A DNA stretch of 64,000 bases from Paroedura picta (GCF_049243985.1 NC_135384.1:11032501-11096500); one strand, 5' to 3'; counted from the stretch's first letter, positions 1 to 10,623 are shown. Made by a program: numbers and translations. The notes: generated by a model not told the origin, from the sequence alone.

Positions 1-434
1 ACAGCCCCCCCCCCACAGGACCAGCTAGGTCTGCTGCCTGCCGTAGCCACACGTCCCGGGGGGTTTTAATTCACACAAAAAGTCCCCCTCGCCATCGCTG
101 TTGCGTTGCACTCGGGGTGCTGTGGTGAGCGACGACAATAGGGAGGGCCTTTTGACCCCCACCCCCGTCAGTAGGCTTTGCCACCCTGGGAATTCCAGAG
201 AAGCCAAGAGAAGAGCTTGCTCCACCCCGCTGGAGGGGAAGATGCTATCAGGTCTCTATATTTAACCACTTGGCCTGGGGAGCTGGGAGGAAAGAAGAAA
301 CTGCCAGGTACACCCTGTACTAGAGCCTGGTAGCATCTTCCTTTCCCTGCCCAGTTGCCTGGGGCTGAAGTGGATCATGGCTTTGGCAGTCACACTGGAG
401 GGGGTTCCTTTTTAAATAACGCATCATCCATCAT

Positions 435-960
435 CTGAATCATAGAGTTGAAAAGGGTCCTACAGGCCATCTAGTCCAACCCGCTGCTCAATGCAGGATC
501 GGCTTAAAACATCCAGGGAAAGTACGTGTCCAGCCCTTGCTTGAGGACTGCCAGTGAGGGGGAGCTCACCACAGGAGGTAGCCCATTCCACTGCTGAACT
601 AGAAGAAGAAGAGTTGGTTCTTATATGCCGCTTTTCTCTACCCGAAGGTGTCTCAAGGCAGCTTACATTCGCCTTCCCCTTTCTCTCCCCGCAACACACA
701 CTCACCCAGTGAGGTGGGTGAGGCTGAGAGAGCCCGGATATTCCTGCTCAGTCAGAACAGTTTTATCAATGCCATGGCAAGCCCAAGGTCACCCAGCTGG
801 CTGCATGGGGAGGAGTGGGGAATCAAACCCAGCTCACCAGATTAGAAGTCCACACTCCTGACTGAAAACCGTTTTCCTGATATCTAGCCGATATTGTTCT
901 ACATGTAGTTTGAATCCATTACTGCGGGTCCCATCCTCTGCTGCCAACAGGAACCTTTTC
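435..960 (-). repeat. CR1 LINE 3' end, split by a SINE
   Basis: ATCATAGAGTTG and CATCTAGTCCAACCC near 440-480 are the CR1 3' end read in reverse. The CR1 sequence resumes after 866 with TCTAGCCGATATTGTTCTACA. The gap 601-865 is a later tRNA-SINE. Confidence 0.75.
601..865 (-). repeat. tRNA-derived SINE with (CTT)n tail
   Basis: Minus-strand copy inserted in CR1. It starts with (AAG)n and GAGTTGGTTCTTATATGCC and ends in the tRNA-like head with GGTTTGATTCCCC (B box-like) and GACTTCTAATCTGG. Same family as 9678, 12711, 32951 and 61876. Confidence 0.8.
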
Positions 961-1369
961 CTACCCCAAGATCCCATTCACGCACACTGCGACCCAGAAG
1001 TGTATCTCCCATCCAGTATGGGTGCTTCTCACTTCTGTGACCCAGATGTAGAATTCTGTCCTTCTCCTTATTGACATTGCGCAGGTCCTGGGAACAGACC
1101 GGCCTTGATCTTTCCTTTCCCCCCAGAAAACTAAGACGGTAACTAAGATCATCACCCTAAATGCACCATTTCATGTCTGCTTGCAGACATAGATTGGATG
1201 CCAGTATTGATGGATCGCGGATTTCCTTTCATCATAGTTCAAGCACTGGAGAAATGGGTGGGGCTCGTACGCTCAGGAGCGGAACACGTTTGGCTTCCCC
1301 AAATATTGCCAACCAGTCTTGCTGCCAAACGCACACACAACACACAGCAGTGTGTCAGAGCAGTTGTGG

Positions 1370-1375
1370 TTTATT
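1370..1375 (-). terminator. TPPP2: Poly(A) signal of TPPP2
   Basis: AATAAA on the minus strand lies about 70 bases after the stop codon. The surrounding sequence GGCCAATAAACCACAA is nearly repeated after the stop codon of the tandem copy at 7980-7985, which supports both as genuine 3' ends and shows that the duplication included the 3' UTR. Confidence 0.75.
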
Positions 1376-1445
1376 GGCCTCTCCCTACCGGGGCAGGAGC
1401 CGCAGTCAGCCTCCCCAGAAGACACCGCAAGACCTCAGCCCACCC

Positions 1446-4400
1446 CTAGTGGGACTTGTCATAGGTGCCGGCCCCCTTGTAGTTGCCGACGTAGCCGGTG
1501 TTATCCGACAGGTCCGCCCGGCCAGCCATCCCCTTGCCTTTCCCGCTTTCGTCGAAGCGCTCCTTGTGAGAGCCCGTGTACTTGCTGGTGTCCGTCAGTC
1601 TGTCCACAGCACCGGCCGCAACAGTTTTCTACAAGGCGGAGAAGGGACAGCGAGTTAGAGAGGATGAGCAGGCAGCAGGTTTTAGTCTATGCAACCCTGA
1701 GGGACAGGACAGACAGGCTCCTTGATTCTACAGGAAGATCCTTGCAGCCAGTTTGGTATCGTGATTACGAGTGGAGGCCTCTAATCTGGAGAACCGGGTT
1801 AGATTCCCCACTCCTCCACGTGCAGCCAGCTGGGTGACCTTGGGTTCACAGTTCTCTCAGAGTTCTCTCAGAGCACAGTTCTCTCAGAGCTCCCTTAGCC
1901 TCATACACTAGCCAGGGTTGGCCCTGCTTTGCTTCCGAGATCTGGGATTGCCTGGGCGATCCGGGTCAGGGCTTTACCAATGGGAAAGTTGGTTGGATCC
2001 AGCCCTTTATTTGTCTAAGTCCCTCGCACTACATGTCTAGAATGGAATATAACATTTACACATGCTCTAAGCACATAATCTACTGCACATAACTGGCTGT
2101 ATTCTTGCTGATTATGATTATGATTTGTACTAGGGGTCAAGCCCATTGCATTCAGGAATATAATGGGTGCTAGATTGGGGGATGGGGTGGAAGAACTCTG
2201 CAGACAGCCTCCCCCTCCCCACAGGACCTGGAAAGGATACAGGCAGCTCTTAGGGCACTCACCAGCAGGGGCAGCTCTCACACAGCAGGGATCTGCAGCC
2301 TCCAAGCCTCGGAGGGAAGTGGAAGGAGGAGGGGGTGGTTGGGGTGGGGGACGGAAGGTGATTGGCTGGCCACTGGACAGACAAGCAAGCTGGTTGGAGG
2401 AGGAGGCACTCAGGGGCGGGACAGCCGCTCTGAGTGGGTGTTAAGTGCTGAGTAACACTGAAGACAAGAGACACGCTCCTTCTCCAAGGCCTTGCCAGAA
2501 ATATATTATGTGGAACACATGACCACCCCTCCCGGCAAGCCAGCTTAGGATGGTTGACAACAATTAATACATAGCGGTTAAAATAACATTAGAGAAGCCA
2601 GGACGACTTTAGTTCAAAACCAGCTAAAACACATTGAAACACCTCTCTCAAATTCCGTGACCACATTCATGTCTAAAGCAATTGCCTGTGAATATATCCC
2701 GTTTATCCCAGGGAAACTCAAAGTAGGAGGGGGCCAGCTCAAAGCATGATACTAGTTAATGGCCCCAACCAAATGCCTGGCAGAAGAGCTCCGTCTTGCA
2801 GGCCCACCGAAACTGAGCCAGCTCCTGGAGGGTCTGCAGCTCTACAGGGAGCTCATTCCACCAGGTGGGGGCCAGGACCGAAAAGGTCCTAGCCCTAGTT
2901 GAGGCCCAATGTACATCTCAGGCTCCAGGGCCAAGCGCGATGCCCTTCAGAGGGTATAGTCAGCTTCAATTGCGGAAGCAGCAGAACAAAGTTTTGAATC
3001 CAGCGGCAACTTTAAGACGAACGAATGTTATTCAAAGCATAGGCGTTCATGTGCATCTGAAGAATTGTGCCTGCACAGAAACGCTTATACTCAGAATAAA
3101 ACTTTATTGGCCTTAAAGGTACCGCTGGACACCAGTTTTGTCATCTTGCTGCTAGGGATGAAGATGAGCCAGGAAGTTCTCACCGTTTCGAAGGGTTACC
3201 GCGTCCTTCTTCCCAAGAACCGCTAGATTCGAGTCCTGTATCACCTTAAAGACCAGGGAGGTTTATGGGGCTTGAGCCTTTGAGCCTCAAGGCCCCCTTT
3301 ATCAAACCCTGAACATTTTGTTGGCAGCCGAGGTGCTGCTGGACTAGAATCCAGCTATTCTAATTGACGGCGTTTTCCCAATTTGACGTGTGAGCATATC
3401 ACTAGGGGGCAGGCACACTCCACATGCCTCTTTGGAAAAGCCTCAGACCTCCTTTACACATGCAGTTGGGTTCTGGGATCTGTCAGCTGTGCTTGGACTC
3501 TTGCTCCTGTTGCATGAACTGGGAAGAAGGGGCAACCAGGGCTGTCTCAACACCTGGGCACGCAGGGCAGTTGCCAGGGTCCCCCACGAGAATACCCCCC
3601 AAAGAGCACTCCGCTCTGCTAACATCCAACTTGTTGGTGATCCCCAGGCCCTGGCCCCAAAGAAATGTGCTTGGTCTCGACCAGATCCAGGGGCTTTTTC
3701 AGGCCTGGCTTCAGCCTCATGGAATGAGTAGCCAGCCAAGACTTTCGGAACGGTCAAAGTGCCAATAAAACGGCGCTCTTCCACCAAGCCTATGATTTAG
3801 GCCAAGGCCAGCACTTGGCGACATCTGAATGGTCCCTGCGGCCACCCTATCTAGGCCTGGGTAGAAATTCTGACCCACCTGTCCCCAGGTTTTTAGTGAT
3901 GGAGCCTGTCCTCCCTTTGTTGGTTTGAACCGGCTGTTTTTGAATGAGACTGTTGCTAGAGAGGAGCGGCCTGGAAATAAAAATATCCTCATGGTCGCCA
4001 CCGCCGTCTATGGGCGTATTGATCGTTTGCAGCAGGGGAATGGACATGCTGTTTATGGAAGAAGCGAAAACTGTAGCATGCAGAGCTTGTTTTTTTAATG
4101 TTTAAACCCTGGTTTTGTGGGAGGTACCGATAAATACAAGTTTAACTTTACGGATAATTTACTTCTTTATTCCTGTGAGTGGTGGTGGAGGTAGGGCCCC
4201 AGGGCACGGGTTTGCCCGGGTGGGGGGACGGGGGTGTAATGTTGTTAAGACAACCTTTGGCTCCTTTTTGCTCATTTCAAGAGGAGACCAGGACACTGGT
4301 CATTCATTTCTGCTCTTTATTGACCCAAGCAAAACAGCCTGAACTAAGCCTATTTATAACAAAAATAGAGTCCAATAGCTCCTTTAAGACCAACAAAGAT

Positions 4401-6248
4401 TTATTCAAGGCGTGAGCTTTCGAGTGCTTGCACTCGAAAGCTGACGCCTTGAATAAATCTTTGTTGGTCTTAAAGGGGCTGTTGGATTCTATTTTTGTGG
4501 TGCTACTTCAGACCAACACTTGAATCTAATTCTATTTATTACATTTATTTATTGCATTCCCTACCCTTACCCAACATATACAGATCCTGAACAAAAGGAT
4601 CTCTCCTCCCTGTACCCTCACTGGTCCTCATCTGAGATCTCTCATTGGACGTTCACTCTGGCATCTCGTTGGTTACGGAACAGCAGTGACCCTTGTTTCC
4701 CATTGGCTGTTTCTGCGATCCCAGCTGGCTTCTCAAGCTTCGGATTGGGTGCTCTACGATCCCAGCTGGGATCTCTGAGGAACCGCGGGCAGGCCCAGGC
4801 CCCCCTGTCACTCACCGTCACGCCAACGTTGCCAGGCTCCTTGCCCTCCATGAGATCATGGGTGGACTGCAAGGCCTCGTCAGGTGACTTCCCTTTGAAG
4901 CGCTTCACGCTCAGCTCCTTGATGGCCTCCTGGAACTCAGCAAACGTGATGTTACGAGCCCCCTTGTTTCTAAGGAGAGACAGGAAACAGTCACCCCAGA
5001 GTTCTGGGTTCGGATCACAGCTCTGCCATGGGTAGGGTTGCCAATCCCCAGCAACTGATCTCTGGGTGACAGAGGCAAGTTCACCTGGAGAAAAAGGTAG
5101 TTTTGGAAGGTGGGCCCTACAGGCATCGTGCCCCAGTGAAGTCCCTCTCCTCCCCAAATCCCACCTTCCTCAGGCTCCAGGTATTTCCCAACCTAGAGAT
5201 GGTAACCCTAGCCTTGGAGGAAGAAGAAATGCTGATTTTATGAACTTAGGCAGATTGTGAGTGGCTGGGCAGACACAGGTACACATGCAGGATAGAGCTA
5301 CGTCAGCTGTAGCACACAAGCAGGTCTTACATCTAGTTTCCTCTGTGCCTAATCACACCTCTCCATGTTTCCTACCCATCTCTATTACTTTTGTAACCCA
5401 CATTTTCTCCCGTGATCTTTGGGAGGCAGACCAAGATTTCTTCTCTCCTCTTTGTCTCTTCACGACAGCCCACTGAGGTAGCCTAGATGGTGAGGAAATG
5501 CCCGAGCGAAGGTCTTCCAGGGAGTTTCATGGCCGAGTGAAAACCTGAACCCACCACCACCATGCTGATCCATTGTAATAAGCCAGGCTTTCTCAACCAG
5601 GGTTTCATGAAACCCTGGGGTTTCTTGATGACTCTGGAAGGGTTTCCTGAATGGCTGTGAGTTCATTAATATATATATATTAAATGGCCAATGATGGGCC
5701 TGGAGGGGGTGGGAAGGGGAGGGGCCACGAGTGGCCGTGTCCACAGCTCTGCTTCCCAACCGTCTTCTGCACAATTGAATAACTTTTGGGGTTTCTTAAA
5801 GGTTGACCTTTCAAGGGCTTCCTGCATGGTCACAAAAACTGAGCAAGGCGGTCTTAAGTATTGACCCACTGTCCACTACACGGTTCTCCCATGGGAAGTT
5901 CAATGCCGCTCACTTAGAGACAGAAAACCGACGCTACGCTCATTTTCCTTGCAAGCATGCATTTGTCAAATCGCCTCGCATGGCGAATGACCACTCCGGG
6001 CTACATGGTCTGGGCAGGGGTCCCCTGGCAGCCCTTTTTCCTGCTGCCTCCCTCGGCAGCCCCAACTGTGCCGCTCACTTGACTTTGTTGAAGACGATGT
6101 CCACGTCCGTGCTGGTCACACACTTCCCGTCCATCACGCCACACTCCTTCAGCATCTTCGAGAAGTTCTTGCCCGTCATGTCGTTGCCGGTGGCGGCCGT
6201 GTCTCCGTAGGTGGCAAATTTACGGAAGGCTTTCTCCAGCTCTGACAT
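1446..6248 (-). CDS. TPPP2: TPPP2, tubulin polymerization-promoting protein family member 2
   Basis: Three coding exons join in phase: 6079-6248 (from ATG, 170 nt), 4816-4969 (154 nt) and 1446-1628 (183 nt, ends TAG), giving 168 residues; human TPPP2 is about 170. Donors are GTGAGC and GTGAGT; acceptors are CTTAG and TTGTAG. The product carries the p25-alpha domain: N-terminal [16 protein letters not shown], a [13 protein letters not shown] stretch at the exon 2/3 joint, [12 protein letters not shown], then the C-terminal [19 protein letters not shown] and the glycine-rich GKGKGMAGR motif. KSPDEAL and the short N-terminus fit TPPP2 better than TPPP or TPPP3. In mammals TPPP2 is a testis-enriched cytosolic protein linked to sperm motility; whether that holds here is inference. 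The exon 2 acceptor CTGCAG lies 5 bases upstream of the ATG, so exon 1 is non-coding. A tandem paralogue lies 1.8 kb upstream. Confidence 0.93.
1748..1900 (+). repeat. tRNA-derived SINE, truncated
   Basis: Head sequence CAGTTTGGTATCGTGATTACG, CTAATCTGG and GCAGCCAGCTGGGTGACC identify the family. The body ends in a local duplication of GTTCTCTCAGA. It lies in TPPP2 intron 3, just upstream of the last exon. Confidence 0.7.
2530..2960 (-). repeat. L2-like LINE fragment
   Basis: GAAGAGCTCCGTCTTGCAGG, GGGAGCTCATTCCACCAGG and GGCCAGGACCGAAAAGG are phrases of an abundant L2-type LINE of lizards, followed on the low side by an AT-rich 3' UTR. A related fragment is at 57080-57190. Confidence 0.5.
3000..3145. 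repeat. Diverged inverted-repeat MITE
   Basis: CCAGCGGCAACTTTAAGACG on the left pairs imperfectly with GGCCTTAAAGGTACCGCTGG on the right, with ATTCAAAGCATAGGCGTT answered by a diverged complement. It is an older relative of the snapback element at 4359-4498. Confidence 0.5.
4359..4498. repeat. Snapback palindrome of a MITE
   Basis: Two arms of about 68 bases, 4359-4427 and 4431-4498, are near-perfect reverse complements around a 3-base loop (CGAGTG CTT CACTCG region). The right arm sequence CTTGAATAAATCTTTGTTGG also occurs unpaired at 33868, 52706 and, diverged, 54163. Confidence 0.85.
5035..5208 (-). mobile_element. TA-flanked MITE (GGGTTGCCA termini)
   Basis: The element begins GGGTTGCC and ends GGTAACCC, flanked by TA on both sides (5033-5034, 5209-5210). 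Internal phrases (GGAGAA, CCCCAGTGAAGTCCCT) match the many other copies in the window. A TA duplication fits Tc1/mariner-type transposition. Confidence 0.75.
5578..5830. repeat. Non-autonomous DNA transposon-like repeat
   Basis: GGGTTTCATGAAACCCTGG near 5600 and TTTGGGGTTTCTTAAAGGTT near 5790 are repetitive phrases I associate with a hAT-like lizard repeat. It lies in TPPP2 intron 2. Ends were not resolved. Confidence 0.4.
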
Positions 6249-6454
6249 CCTTCCTGCAGTGATGGGGGAAAGGAAGAAGTCTGATTCCCTCTGACCAGGA
6301 CCGGGGCAGCTGAACCCTCCTTAGCCCGGGAATGGCCTGGGGACGAAAAACACCAGCTAGTAGTGGGGTCATGGAAAAGACTTTGGAAGCAGAGTAAGTA
6401 TGATGGAGAAGAACAGCTGGTTTTATACCCCACTTTTCACCACCTGAAGGAGTC

Positions 6455-6545
6455 TCAAAACAGGGGGACTGGTCTGTGTTGCCTGGAGGTGAGCTGCAAA
6501 CACCAGGGAATCCCCAGGCCTCACCCAGAGGATGGCATGGGAAGG
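6455..6545 (-). repeat. Fragment of the TA-flanked MITE family
   Basis: GGTGAGCTGCAAACACCAGG and GGAATCCCCAGGCCTCACCC resemble one end of the family described at 5035. Confidence 0.4.
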
Positions 6546-6850
6546 GAGGCTGTGCCCATTTGGAACACAACAATCCCAAGGGTAGGGTACAGGTAGCTTT
6601 CACCTGTTTTCTTCCTACCTTGCTGTCTAAAATAATAGGCATTTCAAATATTCCTATCTGGGACCCAATGAAGTACTGTTGTTTAAAAATCTGAATCATC
6701 AATGTTGCTTTCAAAACAGAAAGCGGGAGGGGGGTGCTCAGGTTTCACCACCTCTCCAGGGCGCAAAGCTATAAGGCTGGCAAGGACTACATGCCTCTTT
6801 TTGTGCATGAACCAACCACCTCCTCCCCACTATTGCAATCTGAAGCTTAC

Positions 6851-6945
6851 CTGGGTGAGATGCCCGGGCCCTGCCCAGTTGGCTGTGTCCTAGGACAAAG
6901 GAGGCCCGCTCTGTGCTGGTAGCCCCAGTGCTTTGGAAGGACAAG
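6851..6945 (-). other. TPPP2: Putative non-coding first exon of TPPP2
   Basis: On the minus strand a good donor, CACCCAG|GTAAGC, ends a candidate exon at 6851, just downstream of the putative promoter. The upstream limit is a guess. The tandem copy has a comparable CTCCCAG|GTGGCT end at 14827. It would splice to the acceptor at 6254-6255. No transcript evidence is available. Confidence 0.4.
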
Positions 6946-7000
6946 TTGTGGTAGGAATTGTGACCTCATCAAGTTGGCCTGTGACATCACGGCTGACCTA
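6946..7000 (-). promoter_or_regulatory. TPPP2: Putative TPPP2 promoter with two CRE-like sites
   Basis: The minus strand carries TGATGTCA (6982-6989) and TGAGGTCA (6961-6968), both close to the cAMP-response element TGACGTCA. The block from TGATGTCA to TCACAATTCCT aligns with 14894-14927 upstream of the second copy, with the two sites spaced 21 and 22 bases apart. Conservation between copies in otherwise diverged flanks suggests function. CREM-type control would suit a spermatid gene, but that is inference. Confidence 0.45.
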
Positions 7001-7401
7001 GGTGGCTAGTTAGTAGGATGGTCTCTCAATAAAGGCGGCTGAAAGTAGAGGAGGGCCAATGGGGCCAAAGGGGTCTTTATCAGCAAGAGAGAAGATCTCA
7101 TTTCTTACCAGTTCAGATCCATCCGAAACTGTGGAATTGAGGTAAGCTACCATGAGGTAAGCTACTTCACCCCATTGCTCTTAGAAAAGCATGAGATTAT
7201 GAACATGGAGGTTGCCAGCTCATGAAATGTAGAACTTCTGTGTTTGAAAAAGTTTAAGAACATCCTAGAGAAGGCTCATTGCACAGCTGCCCTTCCTGCC
7301 TGACCATTCCTAGGCATGAGCTGACCTGTTTCGAATTACCTTCCTGTGCAGTAGTTCTTCTATTGGTTTTCTTAACTCTTGTGCTCAGCAGCCAAAAATG
7401 T

Positions 7402-7678
7402 ATAAATCTGGCTCTTTGGGTCAGGAAATACCTCGAGACTTTGGGGGTGCATCCAGGAGCGGGTGGGATTTGGGGCTGGGAGGGTGGACTATCATGCTAT
7501 GGAGGCCTCAGGTAGAGAATGTCTCATGCCATTAAAGGTTTATTGAGTGACTGGTTGCTGGGAAGGCCACCCTTCAAAGCTGCCATTTTCTCCGTGGGGG
7601 GGGGGACTGATCTCTTTCGTCTGAAGATGAGCTATAATTCCAAGGAATCCTAAGGTCACACCTGGAGACTGACATCCC
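7402..7678 (+). mobile_element. TA-flanked MITE, diverged
   Basis: GGAAATACCTCGAGACTTTG, GATCTCTTTCGTCTGAAGAT and the end GACATCCC followed by TA at 7679-7680 place it in the family. It lies between TPPP2 and the second copy. A partial copy follows at 7690-7810. Confidence 0.6.
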
Positions 7679-7979
7679 TAGCAAAGACCTGTGTGGTACT
7701 GTCCACCCTTCCAAGTAGCTCTTTTCTTCAGGGGGACTGATTTATGTAGACTGGGAGGTCAGTTCTAATTCCAGGAGTTCTCCAGGCCTCCACTGGATGT
7801 TGGCAACTCTGTCCGCAGGCCATCGCTTGCTTCCTCAAGGATAATTAGCATGTTGGCTCCTTTGGAATGAATCCCGCCCTACTACCAAATTAATCATAGA
7901 CCCACCTAGCTGGGGATGAAGCTGCCTCTGGTAGACTAGCAAGACACAAAGAAAGACGGGATGCTGGGAGCAGCTGTGA

Positions 7980-7985
7980 TTTATT
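7980..7985 (-). terminator. Poly(A) signal of the TPPP2-like gene
   Basis: AATAAA on the minus strand lies about 55 bases after the stop, in the context GGCCAATAAATCACAGC, which closely matches the TPPP2 signal at 1370-1375. Confidence 0.72.
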
Positions 7986-8039
7986 GGCCTCCCCTCCTGA
8001 GGCAGTCCCAGATGGCACGACTCCACCCCACATCTTGCC

Positions 8040-9406
8040 CTAGGCACCAGGCTCCTTGTCCTTTGCAGTGTTGCTGGTGCTCTGAGTTAGGTCTGAGTGC
8101 TCAGCGATCCCCTGGTCCTTTCCGCTTTTGTCGAAACGTTGCCCGGGGTCCGTCAGTCTCTCCACTCTTCTGCCCTGCTTGACAGATTTCTGCAAGACAG
8201 AGGGGGCACAAGGTCAGGGGCTGTGCAGCTGGTGCTGGGGGACGGGTGACGGCTGGCAGCCTAAGGGGACGGGACAGGCAGCGAGTGGTAAATTGAGGTT
8301 GTGGATCACGGCCCTTTTGCGTGGAACAGAATTGGATGCCGTTTCCTTTCATCTGCGCAGGCCTGGAGGTCGGACCTGTTTGGTCAAGTCAAGTCAAATA
8401 GCCCTTATTGGCGTTAAAGCCTATTTGGTCCATTCCTGCTGCAGTGGAGACTGGATTGCTTTGGCTTCCAAAATGTCCTCAGGCTTCCCTCCAGGGTTGC
8501 CAGCTGTGGGTGGGGGGAAAACCTGGAGACTTTGGGGGGTGGAGCCAGAAATGGGTGCGATTTGGGGCAGGGAGGGAGCTCATTGGAGTATAATATTCTG
8601 GAATCCACCCTCCAAAGTAGCCATTCTCTCCAGGGGAACTGATCTCTCGAATCTGGAGAGGAGCTGTAATTCCAGGGGATCCCTAAATCCCACCCAGGAA
8701 GTGGCAGCCCTCCCTTCTTTGCTCATATACTTTCAAATACATCTTTTGGCCAGAAGAACTAGACGCAGGGGTAGTCAAACTGCGGCCCTCCAGATGTCCA
8801 TGGACTACAATTCCCATGAGCCCCTGCCAGCATTCGCTGGCAGGGGCTCATGGGAATTGTAGTCCATGGACATCTGGAGGGCCGCAGTTTGACTACCCCT
8901 GGACTAGAAGCTTGTTCTCTTGTAAAAATGAAAGCAGAGCTTATCACAACAATTGCATTCCATGCTCATTAGACCCTCCTGTGCCTTTTCAGAAATACGG
9001 CACACACGCAGGCCTGCAGTCATCCTTTTCAAATGCATGCGGGGGGATTTTTAAAAAGCGGTTTGCTCCCTTTTCGCAAGAGAGCCAGATGACACTCACA
9101 GCTGACTCCTCACTGGCTGGCTCCTTGCCCTCCAGTAACTTGAACGTTGCCTGCAAAGCATCCTCGGGCAATTTCCGGCTGAACCGCTTCCCGCACAAAA
9201 CCTTCATGGCCTGCAAGAACTCGATGTAGGTGATCGTGCGGGCCCCCTTTGCCCTGGGAGGTGCAGGGAGAGAAAGACAGGTGTTACTAGGGCTGCCAGC
9301 TCTGTCTGGGTTGGGGAATACCTGGGAGCTTTGGGGGGTGGAGCCAGGTGTGAGCAGGATCTGGGGTGGGCAGCGACCTCAGTGGACCATAATGACCATA
9401 ATATAA

Positions 9407-9501
<95 letters not shown>

Positions 9502-10623
9502 CTATGAAGTCCACCTTCCAAAGCAGCCATTTTATACAGGGGAACTGATCCTCTTTCGCTTGGAGATTAGCTATAATTCCAGGAGATCTCCAGGTCTCAC
9601 CTGGGGACTGGCATCCCTAGATGTTACCTTTGAGGCCCAGAGACTTTTGATTTGTTTGTTTTCTACCTTTCTAACCTAGAAGAAGAAGAAGAAGAAGAAG
9701 AAGAAGAGTTGGTTCTTATATGCCACTTTTCTCTACCTGAAGGAGTCTCAAAGAGGCTCAAATTCACCTTTCCTGTCCCCACGACACCTGTGAGGTGGGT
9801 GAGGCTAAGAGAGCCCTGAAATTCCTGCTCGGTCAGAGCAGTTTTCTCAGTGCTGTGGTCACCCAGCTGGCTGCATGTGGGGGAGTGCAGAATCGAACCT
9901 GGTTTGCCAGATTAGAACTCTGCCCTCCTAATCACTATACCAAACTAGCTCTCTACTGGTCTCCAGGGAGCTCAAGGCACCCTAGGCGTGGTTATCTCGA
10001 TAAATGTTCAGAACCCTACCAAATCGTTTCAGCTCAACAACAGAAATTTACGATCATTGTCTGAATGGGCCATCCAGGTAGATTTTCCACCCACAGAGCC
10101 TCCTTTGAACGGGATCGAAGGAAATTTAAGAGAGGAAACCCCAGGCAGGCCAAGAATCGTGCTCAGATACAGCATGAAGCCCTGTGGAGGTTCTCTTGAA
10201 ATGAGGGGCGTGCTGCTTCCCTCGAGGAGAAAAACCTCTTTGTGGAAACAGCCTCATCCATAATACTATCCCAGATGGTGTGTCCTGAAAAATAAGCATT
10301 TGGTTGTAAACTAGGGCAGAAAGGAGCACTGGAAGGGGAGAGAAATGTGCGTTTCTGTCTCGTGGCATTCAAAAACCATAGCTCTGGACAGCCTCGGGAC
10401 CTCGCACATGGCTTCAGCATTCCCCACCAGTCCCTGCCGCCCCTTCAGCTTACTTAACTTTGTTGAAGGCGATGTCCACATCGTCGCTGTTCACGGCCTT
10501 CCCATCCATCACTCCACACTCCTGGCACATCTTGATAAAGTTCTTGGCCGTCATGTCGTTGCCCAGAGCGGAGGAGTTGTCATGATTGGCAAACTTAAGG
10601 AAGGTCTTTTCCAGCGCTGACAT
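8040..10623 (-). CDS. TPPP2-like tandem paralogue with a shortened, altered C-terminus
   Basis: Three coding exons match TPPP2 exon for exon: 10454-10623 (170 nt), 9100-9253 (154 nt) and 8040-8189 (150 nt, TAG stop), for 157 residues. Splice signals are intact (GTAAGC and GTGAGT donors; CTCCCAG and TTGCAG acceptors; exon 2 acceptor CCGTAG at 10634-10635) and there is no internal stop. About two thirds of exon 2 residues equal TPPP2 by my count, including [12 protein letters not shown] and FNKVK. Exon 3 keeps KGAR, KRF and LEGKEP. The last exon keeps VERLTDP and RFDKSGK. It has lost the segment matching [10 protein letters not shown], and the glycine motif GKGKGMAGR has become GKDQGIAEH. The following 15 residues do not resemble TPPP2. 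It is either a functional, changed paralogue or an early pseudogene; intact frames and splice sites favour the first. Confidence 0.82.
8388..8430 (-). repeat. Non-LTR LINE 3' tail
   Basis: On the minus strand the sequence reads AACGCCAATAAGGGCTATTT followed by repeated GACTT. This is the same kind of 3' end as the LINE at 62233-62480 (ATGCCAATAAAGGTATCG). Confidence 0.5.
8494..8710 (+). mobile_element. TA-flanked MITE family copy
   Basis: Starts GGGTTGCCAGC and ends GTGGCAGCCC, with GACTTTGGGGGGTGGAGCC and GGGGAACTGATCTCT inside. It lies in intron 3 of the TPPP2-like gene. Confidence 0.65.
8766..8901. mobile_element. Palindromic hAT MITE, copy 1
   Basis: 136 bp from CAGGGGTAGTCAAACTGCGG to its exact reverse complement; the two halves are near-perfect inverted repeats around GCATTCGCTGGC. 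Flanks AACTAGAC and GACTAGAA are a decayed 8-bp duplication. Confidence 0.85.
9290..9617 (+). mobile_element. TA-flanked MITE carrying a long (AAT)n array
   Basis: Begins GGGCTGCCAGC after TA (9288-9289) and ends GGCATCCC before TA (9618-9619). A (AAT)30 array at 9411-9500 sits inside, between the normal left and right parts. Confidence 0.8.
9411..9500. repeat. (AAT)n microsatellite
   Basis: About 30 uninterrupted AAT units. It lies 160 bases from exon 3 of the TPPP2-like gene. Confidence 0.95.
9678..9953 (-). repeat. tRNA-derived SINE
   Basis: Minus copy with an (AAG)n end, GAGTTGGTTCTTATATGCCA and the tRNA-like head ending TATACCAAACTAGCTCTC at 9953. Confidence 0.8.

Noticed and set aside
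601-865. Possible tRNA genes at SINE heads (also 9678, 12711, 32951, 61876)
   Set aside because: The tRNA-like parts lack a full cloverleaf and are followed by the same SINE body and tail each time.
1161-1837. Plus-strand frames of 165 and 172 codons
   Set aside because: Antisense shadows of the TPPP2 last exon, extended into a SINE.
9204-9530. Poly-isoleucine or poly-leucine frames
   Set aside because: Produced by the (AAT)n microsatellite.
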